This document shows positions 1-10,310 of a stretch of 64,000 nt of DNA, piece by piece. A program made the position numbers and the translations under genes. The stretch covers positions 7,812,001 to 7,876,000 of the forward strand of contig NC_061474.1 of NCBI RefSeq assembly GCF_022581195.2. The letters run 5' to 3'. Positions within the stretch are counted from its first letter, which is position 1, and the number at the start of each line of letters is the position of its first letter. The DNA is from Helicoverpa zea (taxonomy: Eukaryota > Arthropoda > Insecta > Lepidoptera > Noctuidae). Below the pieces are notes generated by a model. It worked only from the letters and a program-made list of their open reading frames with translations, ran no database searches and was not told the DNA's origin.

Positions 1-587
1 CGCGAACCACGGAGTCGACAACACCTCTCGGTGGTAACTTAGAAGAAAACTTACTGTAAGTGTTTTGATTTGTTATGGATTTGATCTCTAAATACTATAC
101 TGCTTACTTATTGAACTGTGGCTGTTATTTTACTTTAAGGTGGTTATTATATTATTGGTGTATATTATTTAATTTGTGTCATGTTATTATATTAACGGTT
201 AAGCACGTGTTAGTTGATTATACTTTACATACTACTACTATGTTTCATCGGTTATAAGTTCCAAAATATAACCGAATATTTGAATGACCTAATTGTTTTA
301 TTGTTCTACCCGTAAGATTGTAGTTACTTTAAAAACATTGGAAATCTAGCTTCTGGTATTGTACTGAACTTCTTACAATTATTTCTTCTGTACTTATTGA
401 ACATTCAATTCAATGGATCCTACGTTTTCTAAACATCCATATAAATATAAATAATTTACTTGTGAGATAACCTCAGGCTCAAGCTGAAAAATATGGAAGA
501 AGAAGACATGCTACGCTATAAACAAAATTGGAGTAAGCTCTAAAATTCATTATACAGGAAAATCTAATAGTCACTGGCACGTCATTT
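1..587. other. Gene-free start of window
   Basis: AT-rich sequence with short open frames only, none with a recognisable domain or splice signals. I see no supportable feature here. Confidence 0.5.
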
Positions 588-745
588 GCCTAGCCTTTTC
601 CCAACTATGTTGGAGTCGGCTTATAGTCTAACTAGATGCAGCTGACTATCAGTGTCCTACATTGAGCAACTGCCTATCAGACCTCTTCAACCCAGTTCCC
701 TGCGCTAATCCGATACCCCTTGGTAAGACTGGTTATAATCACTGG
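588..745 (+). repeat. Dispersed repeat, family 1 (copy a)
   Basis: Starts near 'cctagccttttcccaactatg' and runs through a block ending 'cttggtaagactgg'. The same block recurs, more or less diverged, at 7135-7275, 12550-12640, 37940-38100, 44262-44375 and 44870-44950, and in reverse at 53070-53275. It is probably the tail of an old non-LTR element common in moths; the clade was not determined. Confidence 0.6.
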
Positions 746-1019
746 AACAGTCTTCTTTTAATTACAGCACTACCATCAACCCAATAATTAAAACTGTGCC
801 AACACTAACGAGTCTTATTACTTGCGCTTTGAATGCAGATCTATCGATATGTAGGTACAACACTATGCTCGATGAAAGACCGCTAGTTTTAATGAGGAGT
901 CGGCTTGATTGCTATCTGAGGTTGGTATTAACTTATAGGGTTATGATGAAGTGGGGTTTTAGATTTTGAGGTAGAATGTTATGGTGTTTACATTCGTGAA
1001 TGCTTTAGATTATAATACA

Positions 1020-1219
1020 TGTACCTATGTACCTACATCCTACTTATATTATAAATGTGAAAGTTTGTGAGAATGTATGGATGTATGTTTGTTATTCAAT
1101 CACGCAAAAACGGCTGGACTGATTTGATTGAAATTTGGTATGTAGATAGATGATACCCTTTATCAACATCTTACTTTTTATCAACACACCACGCGGGCGA
1201 AGCCGCTGGCGGAAGCTGG
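1020..1219 (+). repeat. Helitron-like non-autonomous repeat fragment
   Basis: Contains a block with 'cacgcaaaaacggctgg' that recurs inverted near 34915-34980 and 36010-36080, and ends in a GC-rich stem followed by 'ggaagctggt'. The end resembles the hairpin plus CTAG terminus seen in the cleaner copy at 20494-20666. Assignment to Helitrons is inferred from that terminus. Confidence 0.45.
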
Positions 1220-1529
1220 TTATGTAATAAATAATACATACAAAATACTATATAAAATCAAAATAAAAAGATTAGGGGGACATAGGTACCTATGTTTTTT
1301 TCCGCAGGCTGCGGAACGGGATACTACTAAAACCGAAATAAAGTCGAGCAGGTCAAACCTACTAACTGGCATGTATATACATGCGTTGTAAGGGTGTTTT
1401 CTAATTTATATACAAATTATCACAAACCAGCAGATCAACGCGTTCAAGCAAGCAAAATCTAAAAAATAATATTAGTTTAGATATCTATCAAATTAATTCC
1501 TCTTCATAGGAATTCGTGAAATCTATACA

Positions 1530-1735
1530 TATAATAAATCTGTAAAAAAACTGTGTCTGTACATTGAAAATATTAAAAAAATAATTATTGGGTGGGGTTT
1601 AGAAACAGTAATGGAGCACAAATCCAAAAAAAAAATCTGTCTGTTTGTCTGTATGTCTGTTTGTTTGTACACGCTAATCTTCCGAACTACTGAACGGATT
1701 TCAATTATTTTTTCTTTGTTGTTTCAGTATTAAGC
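1530..1735 (+). repeat. Helitron-like repeat fragment
   Basis: Carries the family's typical order: 'aataaatctgtaaaaaa', a (TGTC/TTTG) run, then 'tcttccgaactactgaacgg'. It abuts the RTE-like remnant that starts near 1744. No coding sequence. Confidence 0.4.
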
Positions 1736-1743
1736 CTGGTCAA

Positions 1744-2775
1744 CATACATAACTTGCCATTATGCTTAGCGTTTGTGGACTATGAGAAAGCCTTCGATTC
1801 GGTGGAAACATGGGCGGTACTTGAGTCACTCCAACGATGCCATATTGACTATCGGTACATCGAGGTGTTGAAGTGTTTGTATGATAACGCCACCATGTCG
1901 GTCCGAGTACAGGAGTATAGCACGAAGCCGATTCCATTGAGAAGAGGCGTAAGACAGGGGGACGTTATCTCCCCGAAACTGTTTACCGCCGCAATGGAAG
2001 AGGGAAGCCTTCAAGCTCCTGGAATGGCAAGGACTTAGCATCAACATCAACGGCGAATACATCACTCACCTTCCGTTTGCCGACGACATCGTAGTCATGG
2101 CAAAGTCGATGGAGGAACTCAGTATGATGCTCGAGGGTCTCGACCGAGTTTCACAACGGGTGGGGCTGAAAATGAACATGGACAAGACGAAAATTATGAC
2201 AAATGTCCATGTTGAGCCCACCCCAGTCTCTGTTGGAAGCTCGGTACTCGAAGTTGTTGACTCATATATCTACCTAGGACAAGTAGTCCAATTAGGTAGG
2301 TCCAACTTCGAGAAAGAGGTCAACCGCCGAATCCAACTCGGCTGGGCAGCGTTCGGGAAACTACGCAATGTCTTTTCGTCCGACATACCTCAGTGCCTCA
2401 AGACGAAAGTCTTCAACCAATGTGTGTTGCCAGTGATGACTTACTCGTGGTGTTTCTCTACGTGATCGAATCCGAAACGAGGAGATCCGTAGACGAACCA
2501 AAGTCACCGATATAGCCCACCGGATTAGCAAGTTGAAGTGGCAATGGGCAGGCCATATTGCTCGCAGAGCAGATGGCCGATGGGGCCGAAAAGTGCTGGA
2601 GTGGAGACCACGGACTAGCAAGCGCAGCGTAGGACGTCCACCAACGAGGTGGACAGACGACCTTATAAAGGTCGCCGGAAGACGCTGGATGCAGGTCGCT
2701 TCCAACAGGTATCTGTGGAGATCAAAGGGGGAGGCCTATGTTCAGTAGTGGACGTCCTATGGCTGAGATGATGAC
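1744..2775 (+). mobile_element. RTE-like non-LTR retrotransposon, broken 3' half
   Basis: Encodes the back half of a non-LTR reverse transcriptase. The first block (from about 1754) shows FVDYEKAFDSV and RRGVRQGDVISPKLF. The second, in another frame from about 2040, shows the catalytic FADDIV and the YIYLGQVV motif. The third (about 2465-2748) ends with the RRADGRW...GRPPTRWTDD tail seen in lepidopteran 'endonuclease-reverse transcriptase' proteins. The frame breaks near 2010-2040. Near 2450 a piece of the C-terminal domain is missing, so the frame ends early. The 5' half, including the endonuclease, is absent. A related 3' tail lies at 15776-15945. This is a dead copy. The RTE clade call rests on protein resemblance and was not tested. 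Confidence 0.8.
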
Positions 2776-2789
2776 ATACATGCTATAAT

Positions 2790-3330
2790 TTATCTTCGAA
2801 ACTTGAAGACCTGATGCAGAACTCCAACAGACCAACAAAACTATAAGAGATACAAAAATGGTGCCATGGCAAAAATTGTTTCATGTGATGAGCATTTTCA
2901 GATGAGATAATAAATTTGAAGATCTGGAACACCTGATGTGGAACCACAAGAGCCCAGCTTCTCTGTACCATATACAGGTATGCCGTTTTAGCAAAAGTTG
3001 TTCAATTTGATAAGCACTTTCTATTGACTTATACAAATTGAAGATCTAAAACACCTGATGTGGAACTCCAGGGGCCCAGCTAGACTATAGCATATAGAGG
3101 TATGACGTTTTAGCAAAAGTTGTTCAATCTGATAAGCACTCTCTGTTGACTTATAAAAATTGAAGATGTAAAACATCTGATGTGGAATCCCAGGAGCCCA
3201 GCAAGACTATAGCTTATAAAGATATGACGTTATAGCAAAAGTGCTTCAATCTGATAAGCACTCTCTATTTTGACGTATAAACATCGAAGATCTGGAACAC
3301 CTGATGTGGAACTTCAAGAGCAATACTACA
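2790..3330. repeat. Tandem repeat, ~122-bp unit, 4-5 copies
   Basis: The phrase 'gatctggaacacctgatgtgg' and its variants recur at about 2921, 3043, 3165 and 3289, giving spacings of 122, 122 and 124 bp, with a more decayed copy near 2800. Each unit also carries 'agcccagc', 'tatgacgtt' and 'caatctgataagcac'. It starts straight after the RTE-like remnant. No coding potential. Confidence 0.85.
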
Positions 3331-3568
3331 CTTGAAATGTATAGAAATGAATGTTATGAAATAGGTATGGTGAATCAAAAAAAGTAATTATTCCGTCTTT
3401 TAGATAACCCTAAAATAATGGACACGTATTTTTTCTTTTCTCCTTCTCACAAACAAATAATAACGAAGATATAACACGCTTGAATTTTGTGTTAAGTCAC
3501 TGCTTAGTACAAATTTTACATACCTAGACGTGGCGTCACGAGCCCCCACTCTCCGAATTTGTTGCGTT
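3331..3568. other. Gene-free spacer
   Basis: AT-rich spacer between the 122-bp tandem repeat and the large TIR element. Nothing supportable. Confidence 0.4.
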
Positions 3569-3998
3569 ATATATGTCACCGTAAGATTACAAACATCGTT
3601 AGATTACAATCTATCTCGAGAGATTGTAAACTGTCGAATTATTGTAAACCGTAACACCTGATTGCAATTTAACGCATTATTTTTCGCTATATTATAATCT
3701 ATCGATGAGAAATTGTCAAATTGTCAACTGTCCGAAAGCTCTCCCTGATTGGTCAGTCTTTTTGTAAGATCGAGAGCGATGTAGAGCGGTCAAATTGTCA
3801 ACTGGCGTAGAACGGAATGCATCTTGCGCGCTGATTGGTAGAACGTCAAAAAAGACAATGTTCTTTGCAACTCCCGGTGTCACAGCTCTTTGACGTGCAA
3901 AAATAAGTGACGGTTTAATTTTTTATAAAATCAAAAATTGTACTTAATTTTTAAGACTCAAATTACACACAATTAAAAATTGTATTAAAAATTGAAGT

Positions 3999-5353
3999 TA
4001 TACTTCGGCCGTTCAGAGAATGCGTTCCTGACACCTATCAGTTAGTCACGACTAGTGATGGGCACAACATAACACTGAGTTCGTTACCGTTCCTTCAAAA
4101 TGAACCGCCGCATTATTTTAAGATTATTTTCGTTTTAAATTGGCGGAATCATTTGTTTTATATTTTAGTTATTTAAGTGGAAACCAAAAAAAGGTAATAT
4201 TCATATAATAAAATTGTTTTATTTATTCTTTGTTACAAGTACATTGAATTGAATGTGCGAACAGAATATTAATCAGACTCCGATTTGCTTGAGGAGGTGG
4301 TGTCTTCATCATCATCTTCGCCTACATGTATAATTATATTATTATCAATAACAGAATCAATCCTGATATCTCGGTCTAACAAAAGCCGGGTAATCAAATA
4401 AAAACAGATCGAAAACACTTGAAAAACGTGGTCTATGCGCACGAAACGACAACGGACGACTGTTTTAGCGTCACAAAATGGCGGCCCATAACGCCATTTG
4501 GGGTTACCATTTTTAATCTAAGTATAAAAATGCGGTTTGGTCATAGTTTTATTTTTATATTTCATAAACGTTATAATTAAGTCTTATAGTCCATTATTTT
4601 CCAATTCTTAAAAAGAAAATCAAAACGTATTATTTTATATTATAACTGTATAAGAACAGATTACGATACTTGCCTGTTATTTTTAGCACAGCACTACAAA
4701 ATACAAGCTGTTGATTTGCATCCGTGCCATATTCAAGGACGTAATTATGCTAATGATTCTCGACCCAAATCAAGAAAAAATTGGTACGTATTTTTTTTTT
4801 TTTTTCGGAATTCCGTCAATGTCATCTAGCCGTATTTAGACTTGGCGCATGTATTACTGGTCTTAAAACCGTGCTGCGCCCTCACACAAACGCAAACACA
4901 AAGCATACGCAACAATCATTCATAATTTTCATTCATATAATTGGATTACTTCTGAAATACTACGACATTACAATGACAAAAAAAGCAGTGCATATTAGCT
5001 ATTTCCCGTCTAATGTAATTCCAATCGATTATTTATGTATTTTATGTCCTCCTCCTGAAGTATGGCACAAATGCAAATCAACACCTTGTATAAACCGCTG
5101 ACATAACCTTGTAATAGCGCAGTATAGATTTAGAAAAATATTGTTTACCAAGTTATTTGACACTCAGTTTGGCACAAAATTATAACATTCATTGATTATT
5201 GATATAATAATGTTGTTTTAATGCTCCTCAATTGTTAAAACGGTAAACAACCAGCAAAAATATTTTTATCGTAACTGCAACGCCATTGCAAAGTTACGTC
5301 GTCAGTTCAATCGCGACGTGTCAGGAACGCATTCTCTGAATGGCCGAACTATA
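3999..5353. mobile_element. TIR element nested in the larger one; relative of the MITE at 45.3 kb
   Basis: Ends are TATACTTCGGCCGTTCAG and CTGAATGGCCGAACTATA, so a TA target site is likely. About 31 bp of terminal inversion is shared by both ends. The last ~170 bp, from 'aacattcattgattattg' to the end, are almost the same as the body of the 231-bp MITE at 45300-45530. That makes this the long form from which the MITE could have arisen by internal deletion. Confidence 0.75.
4269..4410 (-). pseudogene. Unidentified C-terminal coding remnant
   Basis: On the minus strand about 45 codons stay open before a stop at 4269-4271. They include LLLDRDIRIDSVIDNN and an acidic/serine tail, GEDDDEDTTSSSKSESD. 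Such tails are common at the ends of nuclear proteins. It lies inside the TIR element and may be the end of its lost transposase or a captured exon. Not recognised. Confidence 0.3.
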
Positions 5354-5379
5354 GTGACGAAAACGAATCGCTGCAAAAC

Positions 5380-5640
5380 CGACTCCACGTAGTCTTGTCT
5401 GCCCTACCCCTAGAGTGCAATTCAAAACCGCGTAGGCGCGGAGGGGCGAGGCGGCCTGCGAGCTGAGGCGCAGGTAGTGTCAGCGCTCGCCGCCGCGGCT
5501 GAGGCTGGCCGGCTCCGCCGGCCAGCAAGCCGAAGCTGCGGTGGTGAGCGTGAAAACCATCTGCGACGATTAGCTCGCATGGGACCGCCGGAGCCCCGCA
5601 GCGCCGGAGCCGTGACAGAAGTTATGCTTGCTGCATGTTG
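5380..5640. other. GC-rich block inside the TIR element
   Basis: A sharp GC-rich island (runs such as 'cgctcgccgccgcggctgag' and 'ggctccgccggcc') within otherwise AT-rich DNA, open for 70+ codons on both strands. The open frames have low-complexity Ala/Arg/Pro content and no domain, so I do not call a gene. It could be a captured host promoter or exon fragment. Confidence 0.4.
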
Positions 5641-6419
5641 CATGCTTACTTCCATGCTGGGTCAATTAATATGGGATGTGTTATATTTTAAACAAAAAAC
5701 TCAGTAGGTACGAGTTAAAAAATTAGAAGGTAAATAAATATTTTTATGATGTCATTTAATAGTATTTAAGAAGTTTACTGTTAGAATGCATGCTACAAAT
5801 TTAGATGCAAAAAAATAACCATCATGCTGAGTTGTATTTAGAGTGGAAGATAACTCGTGGCTAAGATAGTATTATTTAGATGCTCGACGCTTTATTAATT
5901 GTGGCTGACTTAGTAATTTAGAAGGCAACATACATTTTTGGGGGCGAATAATGATATGAAAAAGAAGCCTGTTTAATTAGCACCCCTTTTATTTTATTTT
6001 AAAATATTAGTTTGTATTTGAAGACAAAATACCTAACTGTATTTTTATAAGAGTTATTTTTATATAAATTTAATACTTGAAGAATTTTTGAAGAGCATTT
6101 ATTTTATTTAACTGACACCTCTATTTCATTCCTAACTCTACGGGAACTCCATGGGAACAGAACGGCTGGTCGTGATTGGTCGATCTTACAAAAAGACTGA
6201 CCAATCAGAGAGAGCTTTCGGACAGTTGACAATTTGACAATTTCTCATCGATAGATTATAATATAGCGAAAAATAATGCGTTAAATTGCAATCAGATATT
6301 ACGGTTCACAATAATTCGACAGTTTACAATCTCTCGAGATAGATTGTAATCTAACGATGTTTGTAATCTTACGGTAACATATATATCTCATTATTATTTT
6401 GTATGTCTCTTCCAGACGT

Positions 6420-7110
6420 CGGGACTACAGAGTTCCGAATTTTTGGGAGGCAAACGTGAGGCCGAAGCCAACACGCTGAAGCCCTTTTGAGACAACTTTA
6501 ATTAAATAATGACACAAAACCGACAATTATCCCTTTATACACTATAGAAATGAACCCAAGGACAATCCCCGGTGGACATCATTAAAAAAAAGATAATCTA
6601 TGCTATGCCATTGCTAACTGTGGATGAATACTACTTGGGCTATTGTGATGGGATGCTAATGGACTAGGAATGGGGAAACTACGGGAACTATGGCACCTGC
6701 CGATGACAATGTATTAGATACATGTAAAAATGGCAGGTGGAGACTCGCCAGCACACTTACTGGGCCCCCGGGAATCAGCCACTGAATAGTTACAAGAGGG
6801 CAACAGGGACATGAGCGGCTGAAGTGTGAGGATACCTCGGTGGATTTTAAACGCGGATTACGCGCTCCCTGTGGGTCACTTACCACGAGATACCTATCCT
6901 CCGAGCAGGGCTACTAACCCTGCTCAAGCGACTCCACTCTGGATGGTCAAGCCAAGCCAGAGGCGTGAGACCTACCCCCGTCATGGTTCACTCCGACCGG
7001 CCGGAGATGGGGGACAGTATACTCTCCCTGGAGAACTCAGTATATATGCCCCGCGGGGTCGCTACTCCCCGTCATCAGCCTCAGATATCCTGCGGTGCTT
7101 ATATCTCATT
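6420..7110. other. Unclassified, locally GC-richer repeat remnant
   Basis: Contains 'gaagcccttttgagacaac' and a denser stretch with paired words such as 'cgagcagggctactaaccc' and 'ggccggagatgggggacag'. The composition suggests a non-LTR or other TE fragment. The open frames (up to 151 codons) have no recognisable domain, and I do not call a gene. Confidence 0.3.
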
Positions 7111-7134
7111 ATTATTGTCGTTATTATCTCAAGA

Positions 7135-7275
7135 GCCTTTGTCCCAATTATGTTAGAGTCGACTTCCAATCACGATGCAACTGAGTACCAGTGTCTTACA
7201 AGGAGCGACTGTTTATTTGACCTCCACAACCCGGTTAACCGCTCAACCCAACACCCCTTGGTAAGACTTACTGGC
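7135..7275 (+). repeat. Dispersed repeat, family 1 (copy b)
   Basis: Diverged copy of the block at 588-745: 'gtcccaattatgttagagtcg', 'gagtaccagtgtcttacaag', 'cccttggtaagac'. Confidence 0.55.
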
Positions 7276-7424
7276 TTCTGACTACCCATAACGACTGCCA
7301 AGAATGTTCAATGACAGCCGGAACCTACAGTTTAACATCCTCTCCAAATAACGGTCATTGGTATCCAAAATATACGTAGAAAGTACATACGAACTTAGAA
7401 AAGTTGCATTGGCAGGTACTTGCC

Positions 7425-7505
7425 AGACCTGGAATCAAAGACGCACGCTCATACTTGAGAGATTGGTTCTCTACCCACTAAACCACCACGACTTCCACTA
7501 AGTCA
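7425..7505 (-). repeat. tRNA-derived SINE head, decayed
   Basis: The reverse complement reads as a box A-like 'tggtttagtgggtag' and a degenerate box B. It matches the SINE at 53482-53778. Only the head is recognisable. Confidence 0.45.
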
Positions 7506-7799
7506 TCACGACTTTGTCATCTCAGTAACATTTAATGTTCTTTTACGTAATAATACGTGTAATATTTTTGCCACACACAACTTAAATGCGGACTAATTAG
7601 AATCACTACTTTTATCCCTATGGTCACGTCTATTGCGGTTCAGTTCTCAGCGTTTTGTTTAGTCTGCTGTGCTTTTGCCGTTAAAGTACAAAAATTAAAT
7701 ATATGGAACATTTCTAATGGCTATGCGTATTCCGTTGTTTTCAAGTCAACGGGCCCTTAAAATTCAATATCAGACGATTCAGATCTTTGATTTTGCTGA

Positions 7800-7856
7800 C
7801 CGTAGTCGCTGGCATAAGGGATCCGCGTACGAAGTCGCGGGCAGAAGCTAGTGTGT
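7800..7856 (+). repeat. Helitron-like 3' end
   Basis: CCGCG...CGCGG can pair as a short hairpin directly before 'gcagaagctagt'. A hairpin followed by CTAG plus T is the usual Helitron 3' end. Only the end is clear. Confidence 0.5.
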
Positions 7857-8911
7857 AATAAAATCTGTTACATAGTTTCAAAGATCCTTAAGACCTTCTT
7901 AACAAAGATATCATTGACATTTATATTAGTTTGAAGTTACCTTTCAGGTATACTACGATAAACTTCAGAATACCTGCAACTGATCAGCTACCTAGAATTC
8001 AAAACTATCAATTGCAAAGTTGGTAGTTGAAACATTTCATTGGAATCGATAACTTGTAGCTCGATTCTCCTGTAACGGAATATCGATAACCAGTCGGGCA
8101 AATGTTGAAAGCACTATTGTTTATATAAAGATTATCATGATAATATTAGGTAAATATTGCCTTATTATAAAAGGTAAGAACTATGAAAGTTAGTCCTTTA
8201 CTAAACTTCTGTCGCTCCAAAATGGATTTAAGATCATATAGTTTGATCATCAAACCGACTGATGAGAATAAATTAATATGCACTGTTTCAATTCCTACTA
8301 AAATCACATACAATGATAGTAAATAGTAGCAAATACATATAGCGGTACTTTAGCTACTGCAAAAAAATAAAGTGGCAAGTAGATGAAGAAATAAAAATAA
8401 TTCACCTTTTTCTTAAAAGAATCCCTTAAAATCCTATAAAAACCAGAAAGTATCCGCAAAATGTAGGTAAATGAAAAACAGTAACTCATTCCTTCATTAT
8501 TTCCTTGTTCTTCCCAGTTATTTAAAAAAGTAATGAAAAAATAAAGGGAATCTTTTTACTTGATATAACTTTGTATAAAGGTACGTTTTGGATACCAGCT
8601 GCCGACTGCAACAATAACTGCCAACCGCACATACTTACCACGACTACATTAAATTGGCCGCAGCTGCACTACTTACTGGTTTCTTTGTACATATTTAAAT
8701 GAAACCGTTTTAGATCGAAACGGCAGCAGCACGTTCAGTCGCCCTTAGCTATCGACCGATTTCATGCAGTCGCTGAAATTGCGGTTTACAGCTTGCTTTC
8801 AAAGTGTACCTTTAAGGTGTTGATTAAAGTTTACTGTCTATGCTAAACTTCGTGAGCGCGACAGGAAAAGTGAGCAAACAAGTTTGCAGTGAGACTAGTG
8901 AGATAGTGACT
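7857..8911. other. Gene-free interval
   Basis: AT-rich sequence without a coding signal or a repeat I can delimit. Confidence 0.45.
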
Positions 8912-8925
8912 TATTTGATTCCGTA

Positions 8926-9284
8926 ACTGCCTCGTTGGTCTAGTTGTCGCAAGTGTGGCTGCTGAGCACGAGGTGTCGGGTTCGATTCCCGAGTCGGGCC
9001 GAAATCGCTTTGTGGGTTTTAGAAGACTTTCACAAAGCAGCCCGAAGCCTGGAAGTTGGTGATTGATTCACCCGTGCATCGGAGAGCACGTAAATGTCGG
9101 TCCTGCGCCTGATCTCTTTCCGGTCGTATCGGATTTGCCGTCCCATCGGGCTATGAGAGTGAAGGAATAGGGAGTGCACCTGTGTCTGCGCAAATGCTTG
9201 TGCACTATAATATGTCCTGCGCAGTTGGCTAATCTCCTTACATGAGAACAGCCGCCGTAGCCGATAATCGGCTAGGAGGACAGG
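8926..9284 (+). mobile_element. Full-length tRNA-derived SINE with 14-bp TSD
   Basis: The head carries RNA polymerase III boxes: A-like 'tggtctagttgtcgc' and B 'ggttcgattcccgag'. The body runs through 'cggtcctgcgcctgatctc' to 'gccgataatcggctagg'. The copy is bracketed by direct repeats TATTTGATTCCGTA at 8912-8925 and 9285-9298, the mark of LINE-assisted insertion. Two 5'-truncated copies of the same body lie at 20190-20380 and 36975-37155. The head folds only loosely like a tRNA and belongs to the SINE, so no tRNA gene is called. Confidence 0.92.
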
Positions 9285-9298
9285 TATTTGATTCCGTA

Positions 9299-9814
9299 TT
9301 TTAATACCTACTGACATATTGCTGAAGCTGAACACTGGATTGACAAGAAATACCGCGAGACAAAATTAAAAAGACAGGAAATACTTATGTATGTTCTTGT
9401 TTTATTCTACTGTAAATAGAAAAGTTTTTAAGTATGTAGGTTATTAAGTATGTTTGTTGCAGAAATTACTGTGCCGATTTGAATGAAACTCATATTATAT
9501 CAGATAGGCTACTTTTATCATTCCCTCGAGACGTGTTTGGAAGATATAGTAATCCATTAGTTCTTCTACTCATACTCGTATATAAATAGAACTAAACAAA
9601 AAATATTACAAAACAACGTGCCCAAATGATGCATTGATTACACCAAAAATAAACCCGTGATATTGTTACGAAATACTAACTAACTTCAAAAGGTTTTCCA
9701 ACGAAATAAAAACAAAAGCGGTTTACAAAATACACAAAGCCGTTTCGTCGATACGCGCATAGTAACTGTTCCGATACGATCCGATACGATACGTTCCGAT
9801 CCGCTATGTATCAC
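9299..9814. other. Gene-free interval
   Basis: Contains a decayed Helitron-like block near 9440-9560 and a short tandem of 'ccgatacgat' at about 9771-9800. No gene. Confidence 0.4.
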
Positions 9815-10310
9815 GGTAACAGTTTTAATATGGCCAACCACGGAGAACAAAATGACTAGCGGAGATGTCATAACGCAAAATCGACTGAGAAAAGTGTGAT
9901 GTTCGGGAGATGAGGAACGTTACTAGCTTCGCCCTCATTCACTTTCTTTAGAACCCTCCCATTTTTTTGAAAACCAAATCAATAAAGACCAATTTTCGAC
10001 AGATTTGTCTTTGATATAACAAGGAATCCAAAAGCCTCTTTAAATAGGCCTTTGCAGGCTCTTATGAAACATCACACTAGTTGCAAGGTTCCAAAGGTTG
10101 GCCTCATCGAGAAGAGCCGACAAGAAACTCTATAGACACTCTTCTTAAAAAGTAATATGTTGACAAACATTCTACTACATGATTTTACATTGATTAAGTG
10201 ATCACTCCTACCGTGCTTGACCTACAAGAAGGCGCCCGACCTACCTTCCTGATGGCATCTCTGCTATCTTTCGTTCCTCCGTGGTAACGGGTAACAGTTT
10301 TAATATGGCC
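9815..10310. mobile_element. ~454-bp segment between 21-bp direct repeats
   Basis: The 21-bp word that begins 'ggtaacagttttaatatgg' occurs at 9815-9835 and again at 10290-10310. Just inside, the segment starts 'aaccacggag' and ends 'ctccgtggt', a 9-bp inversion. This looks like an insertion with duplicated target, but a duplication of 21 bp is long and the type of element is unknown. Confidence 0.45.

Larger units (their letters stand above)
3569..6386. mobile_element. Large TIR (fold-back) element, ~205-bp inverted ends
   Basis: The left arm (3569-3772) and right arm (6181-6386) are near-perfect reverse complements. Both run from 'atatatgt.accgtaagatt' inwards to 'tttttgtaagatcg'. Together they enclose about 2.4 kb. 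No intact transposase is visible inside. The interior holds a second TIR element (3999-5353), a short open tail on the minus strand ending in an acidic/serine stretch (4269-4410), and a GC-rich block (5380-5640). No target-site duplication is certain, because both flanks are AT-repeats. It could be a non-autonomous DNA transposon or a composite; the superfamily was not determined. Confidence 0.8.

Noticed and set aside
5422..5707. 76-77-codon frames on both strands
   Set aside because: Overlapping frames in a GC-rich patch with low-complexity Ala/Arg/Pro content and no domain.
6826..7281. 151-codon plus-strand ORF
   Set aside because: Crosses a repeat of family 1, has no domain, and its composition matches the repeat remnant.
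8926..9005. tRNA gene
   Set aside because: The promoter boxes are present, but the sequence continues into a SINE body, is flanked by a target duplication, and has no sound cloverleaf.
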